DNA from: Puffinus mauretanicus
Taxonomy: Eukaryota > Chordata > Aves > Procellariiformes > Procellariidae
Direction of reading: 5' to 3'
Assembly: GCA_023333565.1 (NCBI GenBank)
Contig: JAJKFH010002480.1
Location: 372,001 to 436,000 of the forward strand
DNA length: 64,000 nt
Shown: piece after piece, positions 48,661 through 61,685 of the stretch
How the letters are laid out: every line of letters starts with the position of its first letter
How positions within the stretch are numbered: position 1 is the first letter of the stretch
Notes under the pieces: model-generated
What the model saw: only the letters and a program-made list of their open reading frames with translations
What the model was told of the DNA's origin: nothing
Database searches by the model: none
Made by a program: the position numbers and the translations under genes

Positions 48661-50003
48661 GACACACGACCTGCTATAATAACTCTCAGCTATTCATTCT
48701 TAAAGGAGAAGTGTTATTTTTGCATGTAGCTATGACCTATTTTTTAATTTTGCTATATATACAAATTTACTCTCCGTAGCACATCTATGAATCCTTTGAA
48801 ATGTATGTGACGCAGAGCAAATGATCAGACCTTAGAGGCATATTTAGAAAATGCCAGTTTTGTTTATTTTACATGTTTATAATTGTCTCTGGCCATATTA
48901 TCATTGATGGTTTTCCACAGTAGCTTTCAAAGTAATGTTGGTTTGTCTGGATATTCAATATTGCTAAAAAGCACTTAAAATGTCAAATGCAAGAACAGTT
49001 GTTTGTTTTTTCTCACTACTACAGCCTAATACATATTTGAACCACAAGCCATCTCATTACAGCTTCTGAAATCAAAGTAAAGCTAGATAATTTAGAGCAT
49101 AGCACAAACATATCCTGTAAAGATACAGAAGTATCTTTCATGAATCCATAGCATGCAAATGGACTGACCTTATAATATTTTCTTATTGTATTTTCAGTAC
49201 ATGCTTGCTTTTGTTTCAAAGGCATTTGAAAATAAAATTGTTTGGGTTGAGAGATTGGTTTGGGATGAAATAATAACCTGTAGTCGTAATGGACAGGTCT
49301 TTTATTATGCTGCTTACTTTCTAAATTACCCTCATCAGAGCTTTTCCTTAAACATTTAATTATCTCTGCTTCTCTCTGCTCCCCAGACTTCTCTAGTCAG
49401 CGGGGACTGAACTGGGTTAGTAAGTGGATTCTTATGGAAATACTAAAACTCTGTTGCTGGAGCAGAAACAACATTTCCTTCCCTGCAGCTCTATCATAGT
49501 AATTTTATAAATTTTATTTTTCTGTAAGAGATTATCTTATTTATTGTAGCTGAAGTAATACTAATAAATAATTTATATTTAAGCACAATGTGTACATATT
49601 ATAATTCTGTTTATTTATTTGCTTGTAGAGCTTTTTACCCAACCTCACCAGAGGAAGGACACTGATTTATAGAAAATACAGAATAAGATATTATTTCAAC
49701 TGGAAAAAAATATTTGGGGAGCGCATCATCATCAAGCTGTAAGGCTGATCCACCCAAGCTGAGCCCCAGCTGGGAGCGGGACGGCAGGTCCCTGCCCCAC
49801 TGCCTGGGGGCACACGGCACTTCTGCAAGGTCAGCTCAGACGAGGGGCGTTTCACCACTGTTCACTCATGCAGAAGGTGGTGCAACAAAACGGACTTTCC
49901 CGTGTGCCTCCCCTGCTTGATCCTATCTGGGAACATCCTCTGTGCACCAGTAGCAGGGAGCTCGCTCTGGCACATTTTGGTGGAAGCGCTCTCTGCACAT
50001 TAG
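48661..50003. other. AT-rich unique DNA, no gene recognised
   Basis: Very AT-rich at 49490-49625, with several TTATTTATTT and AATAAATAAT words. A short GC-richer patch (49735-49870) opens frames on both strands but encodes nothing recognisable. Confidence 0.5.
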
Positions 50004-50029
50004 AATTAATATAATTAATTATATTAATT
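50004..50029. repeat. 26-bp perfect AT palindrome
   Basis: Bases 50004-50029 are identical to their own reverse complement and consist only of A and T, built from AATTAAT, ATAATTA and ATATTAATT. Symmetry breaks at 50003 (G) and 50030 (A). It contains several TAAT/ATTA cores, the usual homeodomain contact, and could extrude as a cruciform. Confidence 0.9.
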
Positions 50030-50544
50030 AATAGGATTACTCAGGGGTCCTAATCATCTTATATAGTATAAGTGATTGCCACCAAGGAGTCTACACCTAA
50101 ATGCCCCTACCCTAAGTGCCGCTGAAGGAACCTCAGCACCATGCTCTCAACTGCCCATGCTGTAGACAACTAGTTAGACAAGCTAAAGTCAAGTAAATTC
50201 TACCTTTCAAGTCCAGCTTATGCTGCCTGAGCACCCAATTTCATGGGAGAAAATGAGGATATATGATTAGAGGTTAATACCACCGTCCTAGACTGCAATA
50301 GCAATTATTTTCCATGGACACCTTGTTCTTTCCATGTATTGCTCAGAGATGGATCCTCTTCAGAAACATATTCCCTGCCTGAACAGAACAAAGGGCTATG
50401 TCATCTTCTTCAGGAGTAACCCCTGTTCAACTGGGATGGCACAGATTTGCCCCTGGGGCCACCCTGAGCTGCAACGGAGCGTGGAGAAGGCTGGTTTCAG
50501 GTAAGACAGCACATGCAGTTTGCACACTCATGAGGTTGTTGACT
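50030..50544. other. Unique DNA, no gene recognised
   Basis: Nothing recognisable is seen. Confidence 0.5.
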
Positions 50545-50570
50545 GCCAGACTTCCATGTGGAAGTCTGGC
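50545..50570. repeat. Perfect 12-bp inverted repeat with 2-base spacer
   Basis: GCCAGACTTCCA, spacer TG, then TGGAAGTCTGGC. All 12 pairs are Watson-Crick and the pairing stops at 50544/50571. The loop is too short and the stem too brief for a microRNA precursor. It could be a dimeric protein site or chance. Confidence 0.9.
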
Positions 50571-53334
50571 CAGGAATGAATGCACTCCAAAGGGAATTCA
50601 TACGGCACCTTCCACGGGGGCTCCCACGTCTGCATGGAGGCAGCTATGGAGGCAGGTGACTGGCGTCTCGGACACCCAAGAGGATTTTCCCACAGCTCAC
50701 CTGGATTCAGGTGGTAGTCTCTAGAGACTCCGTGGCCCATTGCACTTTTTCCTCTGAGGTGTCCTCTGCAGTAACTAATGCAACAGCCAGGTTTTCTCTT
50801 CTTCGTCCCTTCTCATGGGCCTGCCCAGGGAACAAGGGACTCTGGTACCCTTGGGCCACCTCTCATGTCAGGGACAGCCTACCTGAGGAATTTGCTTTTA
50901 TTCTTGATGCAACAGTGGCATCTTGTAAGACCACTTGCTGTTAATTTCTGCACTGCATGATGCAGTGTAAGGGCTAAGTATAATGTTCAATTACAAAGTG
51001 GCGTGAATAAGAGCATCTGCCAATGTCTGCATATATATGAGGTCAGTGGGTTTACATTCCTTCAGGTCAGAAAACAGAACAAGCGTGATCTCATCCCCAT
51101 GCCAGTTTCTCCACATTACAAAGTCACCGCAAGACGTGACGACACATTGTTCCTGCTCCGGGAGGATGGGACCGAGGGCTTGTCTGCACTGCTTGGAAGA
51201 GCAAACTGGAAGGAACAAACATGCACAAACAATCTCGAGGTACGAATGCAGTAGAGAACAAGCACACTGGTTTTCCCACAGCATGAAACAGCTCACAGTA
51301 TATACCTCCAAAAAAACTTAAATGCCGTATCTTTACTATATTTTTACCATAGTCATTCATGCTCCTTAGTAAAACCATACCGTATTTATGAGGGACTGCA
51401 AGATCTTAGTGACCACATTTGCTTGGTGTTTGCCCACCTGGTGGGCAAAAGAGGTCTGCCACTTTAAAGTGATGTATACGATCTGGTGTCCAGCCCCGAT
51501 GATCAGCGAGGGAGAGGAAAGCAGAATAGTGGGAGGCAGCTATGCAAAACCTCCACAGAGGAATCATATTTTCCCACTCCTCATTTGTTATTCTGTGTAG
51601 TAATCTATTAATTCCTTAACTAAACTCTTTTGATTATTTTTATAACCCTTACTGATGTCACTCTGAATATTACTGTTACCCTTATAAATACACAATCTTC
51701 TTTCTGAAGAAATTTTAGCCATCCAGCTAATGTGCCCTATAATTTTGAAATCAGTACAGTAAGTTCATCAATGGAATTGAAAACAAAATTAAGCTTTGGA
51801 TGAAAGCTACACTATATACCGCTAAGGCTTATAAATTTGGTCCAAGGTATAAGTACATGTCCCCAAAATGAATATCATTCTGATGTGTTTTGTATGTTTC
51901 TTAGACAGGACTAGACAATTTTAGAGGCATACATATGTGTGCAAAACAAAGTTATGGTTATAAAGGCATGTCCTGGGTTAAGGAAACAAACACTGTATCA
52001 TACAGAGGTTTACATTAAGGGTGGGAATTGCTCAAAATTGGTATGGGTAAAGCATACCTTTAAATTTTATTCACTTTGGCAATACCCAAAGGATCATACT
52101 CCATCTTGCACACCTTTGCTCTCTGTAAGCAAGCTTGCTGCAATATAATCTGTCTAGAGTGGAAACAGCCCTGCACCTAGCTCTGAGTCTGGCCAGGGTG
52201 GCAGGCAGCAAACTGGCGAGCAGATGTTGGCGCAGAGCTTGTCCCCAGCAGTGGACTCTGCTGTGTGCACCCGTATGCACAGCTACGCTGTAGTAGGCGA
52301 CGGAGAAATTTTTCTGCTGCAAGCACCCTGTAAGGCCATCACATGCACGGGTCTGTCGGAGACAAGAGTCGGTGACAGACAAGAGGCTGTAACACTGGCA
52401 CTGTCAGGATTGAGTAGTCGCATTTCTTGAAATGCAAAGCCACTGGACTATGTCTTAAAGGCCTGGATGATCTTGGTTCTAGAAACAGGAATGCATCCAT
52501 TCTCCTCCAATTTAAGACAAAAAGATTGGACTCTTCTTAAGCACGCCACCTGTGAGAGTTGAAGTTAATGTTGGTGAATGGCGAACATGCCCCTCACACC
52601 CATTCGGATCATGTTTCATTGCAAAAGGATTGTCTTCATAGAGTCTGCCACTGATTACATGTTCAGGACCTATTTTCCATGCTCAGAGATAAAATTTCCT
52701 ACTTCTTTTTTTTCAAAAGCTGCAGAACCTCAATATACTTGCTACCTTTGGGCCAAGCCCTGTAAATCTTGCTCCCATGAACAAGCCTTATTCATGAACA
52801 TTCTCATGTCATGAGAAAAAGCTTTTATGGAATCATGTTTTGTAAGTATTAGTGAAAAGCTAAACTAGATAGTATCTAGATAAGACAGTGATGAAGACAT
52901 GATAAGCAGTTTTTTGCATTTATAGCCAGACCCTAACACCTACAAAATGACCATACATATTGAGTAACAAACAAATGAAGCAGTGAATTTCTGAAGACCT
53001 ACTTGGATAATGCAATTATCCTTTTCAATGCATAAAACTTGAATAGCGCTCTGGGAATTAGCAACATAAAAATAATGATGATGGTGATGAATTTAAAATG
53101 CTCTCCAAACAAGAAACTGAGGAAGTCTTTAGAGAGATCTTGTGGTGAACTTGATAAATCTTTCCACAGTTTTTAATTCTGAGTACTAGTTATTTCATAA
53201 TCTACAGTGCTTACTTAGCAACTGCTACAGGCTATTGAATAAACTATCATGGCAACATACAGCTTTTGCCATAGGCCAGGATCACGAAACTACATGTGGA
53301 TCATTTGTCATCCTGAATCTGTCTATACTATTGT
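50571..53334. other. Unique DNA, no gene recognised
   Basis: AT-rich apart from 52150-52400. There is a GATGATG-type run near 53076-53090. No exon, RNA gene or clear repeat is recognised. Confidence 0.5.
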
Positions 53335-53525
53335 TATTTTATAACTGCAGATCTCAAGATGATTAACAACACTGGATATCCGTCAATCTTATTTCGAAAA
53401 TGGAGTAACGGTGATGTAATGAGATGAAGAAATTTGCTTGGTATCATTGAATGAATTACTGTCCATACAAGGATTAGAACACATTTCCTTATTCCTGGTG
53501 CCATTCGTAATCCACTGCACAAGAA
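53335..53525 (-). mobile_element. MIR-type SINE copy, minus strand
   Basis: In plus reading this follows the reverse complement of MIR. GAGATGAAGAAATTTGCTTG matches GAGGTTAAGTAACTTGCCCA, GAATTACTGTCCATACAAGG then ATTAGAACAC matches AGTAAGTGGCAGAGCCGGGA then TTCGAACCC, and GTAATCCACTGCAC matches CTTAACCACTGTGC. Spacing is close to the consensus. The segment 53346-53410 fits the neighbouring GATTAACAACA to AAAATGG part. The copy is ancient and non-functional. Confidence 0.75.
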
Positions 53526-55146
53526 CGCCAAAACCACTTCTTATTACCATTCCCCATGTTTCAACAGACTAGGGCATCGAAGCACTAGGCATTAAATCTT
53601 CTTCACTTTTCAGGGTTTTTTTTAAGAAACTCTGTTATGACTAAAGAGGGGACTTCAGCAGCTGGAGAAAAAAGCCCACGATGTGCGCTCTTTCACCATA
53701 TTGCTTCTCTCACAGGTCTACCTCTCTGTTCCCTCACCCTGTCCCCCTGAAGAACCGTGAGTCCAACCAAGCATTAAGGCCTGCAGTGACATTGCTATGA
53801 CAGATTTTTGCAGTTCTTGACCCTTGCAGGAACATAGCATGTAGCCAACACAGCTGTGATACAGAATTTTGCATTTGTTCTTGCTGAATTTCATAAAGGC
53901 CTCTGCTCCAGCCTCAGTATTTCTGAGTGGCAGCTCTGTGCGTTTTTTCCAATGATAATGATTCAGATTGTGGCTTATTGCAACAGGAATCCTTCACGCA
54001 CAAAGACAATGCCTTGTTTCAAGGGTGGCTTTGCTTGAGTAAGGACTGTTGTTATTTAGCTTAGATTATCATGGCTTTTTAGGGACCGAAATTCAGATTC
54101 TTCAAAAGCGCATACAAATTCAAGACGAGGATCATATTTACACAGAGGTGATTTACTCTACATAAAGAAGTGTGGGTTTTGGTAGTCTTTTTAAGCTTCA
54201 GGAAGCCACTGAGGAGACTAAAATAAGTATATACAGCCATGATATTTTTATGACATTTCCTTTCTTGGGCTTTTTTTGGGGTGGGTAATCAAATCTTTGG
54301 TGGGTAGTTGGCATATGGTTAAAAAAATTGTGGTGGAAAATATAAATGTAGGAAATTGAAGCCACTGATATGCAAATCCAATTTTCATGGATATCCACTG
54401 GGTACTTTTTGAGGTCCTTTGTGTAACCAGAAGTCAATTTTTGCAGAGTCAGACTGTACACCATTGCTGTATTACTTCCACTTGATAGTGCAGTTGTTCC
54501 AGGTAGAGACCAGCACAATTAAGAACAACCTTTGTCTTGCATTATATTTAGTGAATTTGGAAGCACTCTTGACAGCAAATTTCTTTGCCTCTCTTGTTTT
54601 CTTCTAAGCACCTATACAATGCACTATTGTAAATTTTTTACAAACTCTGCTAATACTCATAAAATTTATGAAAAAAACATTGCTGAATTACTCTATTCTT
54701 CTTGTTTTAGAACCTGTCAAAATAAGCTCATAAAACTCTAACACATCTTTAACTTCCATGCCTTCCAAGATATTCTGATGCTTTTTCTTTGCAATACAGC
54801 ATGGAGGAGGCTGAGGACAAGTGCTTTCAGGTTTACTCATTATCAGAGCCGTGATGTCAGCTTGCAATTCAGGTTCTGTGTTGCCTGGGAAAAACTGTAG
54901 AGTGCTCATCTCTGCCCCCTGCACCCACCCAGATGTGGTATCAGATTCCGATCGCTTTAATCATTTAAACTTTTTGTTACTATTTGAATTAGCATACTGT
55001 CTAGATAGATTCCTTACACACCAGAATGTTACTATGCTATATGTTACCCAGCTTTTTCTGCTCTGTATTTGTAGATCCCTGAATGGCTTAATTTACCTTA
55101 TGTTATTCCCTATAAACATAACTTCAAAATACAGGAAGAAGGGTTG
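53526..55146. other. AT-rich unique DNA, no gene recognised
   Basis: Frames up to 106 codons occur by chance. A 213-codon frame begins at 54821 and runs through the next features; it shows no domain. Confidence 0.5.
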
Positions 55147-55182
55147 TCCTTCTTCATCATGCAGTCCTTCTTCATCATGCAG
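55147..55182 (+). repeat. 18-bp tandem duplication (two exact copies)
   Basis: TCCTTCTTCATCATGCAG occurs at 55147-55164 and again, identical, at 55165-55182. A recent slippage event is the likely cause. It lies in the 213-codon frame and adds six codons, so it does not break that frame. Confidence 0.9.
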
Positions 55183-56224
55183 TCATGACCCTACATCAGC
55201 GCTCCGTCGTAAAGCTTTTTCTTTCACAGTTGAGCGGGCTAGTGCCAGTAACTACTGCAGAGGGGAATTCGTCCAGGCTGGAATGAGGGTCAGCAGGGGC
55301 TGTGAGAGTGTGGTTTTCATTTTGGTATTTCAGCAAGATGAGGCTAAAAGGTATCGTCTCATGATTTACAACACGAAAACAGGGTTACAAGGTTCCTATC
55401 TACGTGCAACTGTACATGAGTCATGGAAGGAAGTAATACACGTTACACATTCTACAGGGTAAAGTCATATGAACTTGTCACTTGGGGTTTCTTGGTACAT
55501 AACGCAAGCCTCTGACAGGTTCCTGTTACTGACTTTATTTCATGTCCCACAGCTTGTCTTTCTGAATACCAGCCAAAGCAAAATCCCAGATCTAACTACT
55601 GTTTTCGGTTATGCTGACATGACCTACATGCACATTCTAATGTAAAATCTCTAGCAATCTGCTAGGATGACAGAAGACTTAGGCTTGCAGTCCTCAAAGT
55701 GCTGTGCTCGAGAACGTTGATGACTGAGCACGAGACCACCAGCTCTGGGAAGCCACTGCAGCTCCATGGAAGTCAGCAGCACTGACTACCAGTGGAGAAT
55801 CTTACACCGGGGACCTAGCAAATTTCCTCCTGCTGCCACACATGCAAAGGGGGAAGCGGGAATGAAAAAGCAAATGCGATAGGGAAAGATATTAACAGAA
55901 AATGTGGGAGGGAACTGAAAGCATATCCCTTCTCCTTGCACAACTTCATCTCCAGCTTTCCAAGTTTCTGCTCTGCATCACCTCTGTTATAAGCAGAACC
56001 TTGTTTCCCTTCTTGTCTGAGAACACACAAAGAAGTATAGGCTCAAAAATCCCGTAGTAATTTAACACTCAAAATCACTTTTCCCCCCATATCCTATGTG
56101 GTGTCAATGCATCTGCAAAAATACAAATGCAGAACAACAGACTAGTGCAACATGTATTACACAATGCACATACATGTTCAAAATAGTTTACACGATGCAT
56201 TGTTCAGTGTTCACAGTAGTAGGC
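55183..56224. other. Unique DNA with one possible ancient motif copy
   Basis: At 55757-55800, GCTCCATGGAAGTCAGCAGC followed by ACTGACTACCAGTGGAGAAT resembles the GAAGTCAATGG...CAGTGGAGAATCTGG type of ancient sauropsid dispersed sequence. No gene is recognised. Confidence 0.35.
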
Positions 56225-56370
56225 AGGAGATCAAGAAATCCTAGATTTTCATTTTATTTTGGGCACTGACGTGGTCTGCAGCTTTGAGTGAATCATTTGC
56301 AATTTAGGTTTCAGTTTTATTACCTGAAAAAATTGGGAGATATTATTTATAAGCCTTGTAGAACTTCCAG
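56225..56370 (+). mobile_element. MIR-type SINE copy, plus strand
   Basis: MIR blocks occur in order: GGCACTGACGTGGTCTGCAG, then TGAGTGAATCATTTGCAATT, then AGGTTTCAGTTTTATTACCT then GAAAAAATTGGGAGATATTA, then AAGCCTTGTAG. They correspond to CCACTGACTAGCTGTGTGAC, GGGCAAGTCACTTAACCT, GTGCCTCAGTTTCCTCATCT then GTAAAATGGGGATAATA, and ACCTTGTAGG. Spacing is near consensus, and the copy is ancient. Confidence 0.8.
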
Positions 56371-59300
56371 GAAATTCCCCTAAAATCCACCTGTTAATTA
56401 CATTTCAACAGAAGCTGAAATGTCTCTGTGTACCATTCACAGAAGCAGCACTATAGAAACAGACAGTACATGATACAGAAAATATGGCATATTTCTTTTA
56501 ACAATTGAGTGTATGATGGCATTGAAGGCCTGGTTCTCTGAAGTACACTGGAAGAAAAGTGGGTATTTTCTTAGGTGTCGAGATATAGACTAAGAAATTT
56601 GAATATGTCAGCATTCTTGAAAAGAGTAATTTCAAATAAATTATTATGTGTATACTGTCATGCTAATTTGAACAGCATGCCTGCATGCACATTTTAACTT
56701 CAAAGAAATCTGAACCCCCTTTCTGCTACTTGCGTGTACATTGATATCACTTCACCTTCATATTCTTACAGAGCTCACCATGAACCTTCCCACATGCTAA
56801 ATCTATCATACTATATATTTACTTACCATTATAAAAGTCTTTTACCACATGAGTAAATACTGAAATATTTACACAGGTTAACCGTGGTATTGGTCTACAT
56901 AGAATAAAAATGCAGTTCCACTGCACTGTTGTTCTGTATTTCAGCATCATACTTCCACCACCATCTTTGTCTCCTCCAGTTTGTTCTGACCTATGTGTAC
57001 TCATAAAGACCTTGATGATATAATAATCTTCCAACCGGAGCAGACTATGACTGGACAGAGTCACCTAGTATCACCCTGGGAAGAAAATCTGACTCACTGA
57101 AGCACAATACGGCCATCAGACCAAGAATGATTCCCTGCGTGTCTTTCACTGAAGTGAACTGTTTGCCATAGTCACCCCCAGCCAGGGTAGAAGAGCGCAG
57201 GAGCTCGCCCACCATCGCCCTGCCATTGCTGGCAAGGCGAGTCCCCGTGCCATCCGCACTCTGACAGTAACATTTTCTCATAGCCTACATCCTTTCCTTC
57301 AGAAAACTTCCATTTATAGTTTACATCTTGTGCTCAGCTTGTTTTGCATTGGTTTACACATACCAGCATTCAATTAGCATCTCTAAATAGTAAGGACTAT
57401 TGGGTAAGGGCCATGCAACTTGCAGGCAAACTTTCCCATCAAGGTGTTTGAATCTGGAGGACCGCTGCAGACCTTCTTTCAGAATTTTGTTTGATCCACT
57501 GTATAGCATTGTGCAACCTGCAATTCTGTAATAGAGGACAATATTGATTTCACTTATCGTCTCTGCCCTTTGTTATTGGCACCAGATGAGAAGAAAGAAA
57601 ATCAGCTCTGAGATAATTAGATGGAGAAATGTCCTAAAACTTAAAAAAACCCAGGGGATCTTTGATCTAGACGTTCATAGTAAGATGTGTAATCTTCTGA
57701 GTGCCTCACTGAGGGGAAAAAAGTGAGAAACTGAATGGCTTTTACACGGTTCATCATAATGCAAACTGAAGGTGCTAATGCTTGAAAGACTAGGAAATTC
57801 AGAAAAAAACTTCTCCCTTTTCCTTCAACTGATCTTGTCTTTGTATGACTATATAATCTAAAAATTGTGTATGACTTAATGCTGAAAAAAAGCCAAAACC
57901 TCCTATACTGGAAAGACCACAATAAAACTGCTTACGAGCTGAATTAGTCATAATGTACATTACCATGTGCTGTTGAAGTGAGTTATCTGTAGCGTGTGAG
58001 TATCAGCCAGTACAAACAAATACTGTTGTCCAAGGAGCGAAATCTACATCACTCATGGTATTCAATAATCAAATCTGTCTGTTTACTACTTAAGTAGAGC
58101 AGATGATTTTTTTTTCCATTTTCAAACTTTACATAAAAACTGAAAAAGAAAACAAATGAAAAATGCAGGCCAAATTTGTGCTGACCTAGAACAGGGTTAT
58201 TCAAGTGTAGAATAACCCCAAAAGCATTTCAGAACCGTTCTCAAGGGAACCACGCTTATGTGAGTTGAAATTGTTACTGTCTCTAAAGAGGAAGGCAGAA
58301 AAGATGAAAAAAAAGAGGTGAGTAGAAAGGTGTAAGATTTACTAATTCAGAGAGAAGTAGTCCATATATTTTCACAGAGCAAATCTCCTTGGAGATATTG
58401 GATAATATGTCGCATAATAATTGCCAAATATCTCATTTTATTAGGGTGGCCCATTCTCAAATGAATGCATATTATCTTTACAGGTTTGTGACCATAATGT
58501 TGAAGTAAAAGGAAATCCTGCAGTTCACTTCCGTTAGAGAGGGATGCACCTCTATATTGTCTGCTATTTTTCCAAACCATGTTTGGTTTTAATAGAAATG
58601 CATCTGACACTTTTTCTAGTATTTGGAAGAGTATTAAAAGAACCAGTCATAACAATTTGATGCCTGCAACTTCAGGCAGCGTTCAGAGTGATATTTAATC
58701 TCTGTGTCATCTCCTGCCAAAACCAAACTATAGCACAATGCCGTAGTATGGGAAAGGCAGTAAGAATCCATCATCCTCACTGCAGTTCTAGCAACTGTTA
58801 TTACATATGTTACGTTTGAACACTCTGGTTGTGTATTCATCTCAATTTCAGACCCAATTAAAAACTTCTTGAGAATTCCACAGGCTTTGTCACCAATTCA
58901 GGTTTAAGTTAAATCATCAGCAGTGCCTGCACTTGACTAGCATTTTAATGAAAGAAAAAACCATGAATCTACACATCACAGAGTGCAAAGCGTTTAGAAA
59001 CTGCTTCTTCATGGTGACAGACATTGCTAAAACTTGCTAAGTGCTTGCTGATACCTATTTCCAAACTGGATTTTGATGGGAATTCTGCTTGAACGAGGAC
59101 TTCAAGCTTGATTCCTGCATTTCATGTATGCCTGCTAGTATTTCAGTTACACAACTCTGTACATTTTTAGTAGAGAGCAATACAACTTCAAGACTTAATT
59201 CCACATGATATTTGCACTATTCAGTAAATTTATCCACAAATAAGGAAGTCATAGTGTTGCCTCTAATTCTATCACCAACTAAACAACCATATAAGAACTG

Positions 59301-61632
59301 CACTTTTTGATGTCACAGAACTCCTTTTTTTGGCAATAAAGGTATTTGTTTTTCCTAACCAAAATTGGATTGTTTCTTTTTATGGCTTTGTATGTCATGC
59401 TACAGCAAAACAGCAACTTCCTCTTTTGAAAAGGAAGGACAGCAATTAATTCTTATGCATCAATACAGAATTGTTACTAATAAAATGTCCTAGCCCTTAG
59501 CTTTGCTTACTACAGCAAGGCAACCACTAAGGAAAAATATGCTCAGTAACAAAGCCAGAAACCATATTTTGTTTTCCATGTTCTCAGCACATTACTATTT
59601 ACTTTTTGCAACCATTAATGCAAGGTAAATTCCATTGATATAAATAGAATATAGAATTAACAGCTGTACCTGAGACTCATTGCATGATTAAATAAAACCT
59701 TGTTAAGCAGAAGGGGAAACAATAGTTGTTTGTTAGAGCAAACTAAAAGAAAATGTCTGCCTTTTGCAATAGAATAGCATGGTCTGACATTAACAAGCTC
59801 TGAAGGTGAATCCATGCTTTTCTTATTAGGATTACTCTCATGAGTGGGGAACAAATATTTCTTTCTGACAAATATTTTCTCCATTCTCTCATATAATGTA
59901 CTTGCTGATGATCACAAAAGCCAGTGTAAAATTGACTCATATGCTCCTGTCTTATTGACACCAGCTACAAAAGAAAGCCAGTTACCACATTTCCAACTAG
60001 CACTTTACATACAAATCTGTTTTAGAACTACTGTAAATGCTAATGGGTGGGGAAACAGAGAGAGTACTAAATTAGGGGACTAGTTCTGGTAGTGTAAAGG
60101 TGAAATACTCTTTTCTTATGGGATACTTCTTGACAACGCTGTACCACACAGTGCTTTTCTGCCTGCCCTTTGACTGGGTTCCTGATAAAAGCCTGTTAGA
60201 AGCTCTCTCTGTGACCTTCCAACTGAGCTTCTGAGATCCACAACTACTATTTTGGGAATGGCAATAGCTAATAGAAATAGTTTTTTTACTGCATTACACA
60301 CAAAAGGAAGAGCGTTAGGAACAACAGCAGCAGCAGTAACAGCAGGGCCGGTGTGTCAAGAAGGGGAAGACTCCCTGTGGCCCCCAAGTGCAACTTACCT
60401 GGACCTGAGTGTTCAAGAAGCCTTGCCTATTGCCTAGGTAGTGCACACGTAGTGCTGGACCCATCCCCATTACACCAACCTCGTGTTTCTGATACCGCTG
60501 CTGTTCTTCACTTTCTGGCCTCTGTACTGATGTTACAAGGACATTTGGTCAGCTGCAGCACTGGGAGACGGGACTTGGGTGTCTGGGCGTCTGGGCGTGC
60601 ATTGCATAGGTCAGCGCCACTAATGGTAACACTACCACAAGACTTCCCTTGGGACAAAGCCAAAGACCTAACTCCGCTGTTTCTGTACCTGTTTTGTGTC
60701 TACTGCATATATTGTGTATATCCTTCCACACTTAAACTTGCCTGCTGTAATGTCACGTTTGCTGCAGAGCAATGCTAACATTGTGCAGCCCATCTACTAG
60801 TTCGCTTCAGATGCTGTCAAATTCATTCAAACATCAGCGAGAGTGTGACTGTGGTTGGAAAAAAAAACCAACAACCACCCCTCTCTTTCTATAAGAGAGA
60901 GTCACTAAGTCCTGACTACTCCCCACAGAGACCACAGCTCCTCTTCTTGGAGACCACTCTGTATCAATAGCCTTTAATGATTTTCAGATGTCTTAACAGA
61001 CTATAAGCCCCTGAAGAAGACCCTATGGTCTTAACCTGCAAAATTTACAAGCTAATTTTTATCCATACGGAATGACTTATTTATAGTGCAACTGAGAAAA
61101 AAAATCCTCCGCCAAATGAAAATGCTTAGTCTATCACTGCTTTTGCGATGTATTACTAATGAGTTTCCACACTATTTAACACCTTCAGGACAATTCCACT
61201 GATCAAACTCCTAATGCAGAACCTGTTAGGGCTTGCCATGAAATAGGTGATTACTATGGAAATCCTAGCAGTGATTTTTTTTTTAAGTATTGTGATATTT
61301 TTCAGTTAACCTAGAAGTAAGTTTGTATCACTTCCATCAGTTTACTCCAAAAAGCTTCAGAATATTCACTTCCCCAAATGTTCAGTTTTCTCATTTTTCT
61401 CAGGCTCCCAAGACAGAACACTGAAAGTGTTTTGAATGTGCACACACGGATATATACTGAGATCTCTTCAGCATTAATGAAGAAGGACAACAAATTGTGC
61501 CTATTCTTTTAATCAAGTTTATAATCGAAGTGTGCCATTATAAAATAATAATAATTATAATACAAAATGCAGATCATCATAAACAAGTATTGCTTGTCTA
61601 CTTGTAACACTTATTTTTGCTGAGTAATCTCT
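56371..61632. other. AT-rich unique DNA, no gene recognised
   Basis: No frame over 141 codons. A GC-richer spot lies at 60340-60600, with a 10-bp tandem duplication (GTCTGGGC words) near 60580-60600. The stretch at 60999-61030 (ACTATAAGCCCCTGAAGAAG) has a faint likeness to L2-type 3' ends, too weak to call. Confidence 0.5.
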
Positions 61633-61685
61633 CCATTTCACTGACAATTCTATTTCAGTGGATTTCAGTGGAACTACTTATGTAA
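61633..61685 (+). repeat. Possible copy of an ancient sauropsid dispersed motif
   Basis: TTTCACTGACAATTCTATTT, then CAGTGGATTTCAGTGGAACT, then ACTTATGTAAG resembles the recalled motif CATTGACTTCAGTGGGACTA then CTCATGTGAG. The family name is unknown to me. Confidence 0.35.

Noticed and set aside
54821..55462. 213-codon frame, plus strand
   Set aside because: The length is near chance expectation for 64 kb in six frames, there is no domain, and part of it is an 18-bp tandem duplication.
60999..61030. L2-like 3' end (ACTATAAGCCCCTGAAGAAG)
   Set aside because: Only one short block resembles the consensus; flanking sequence does not align.
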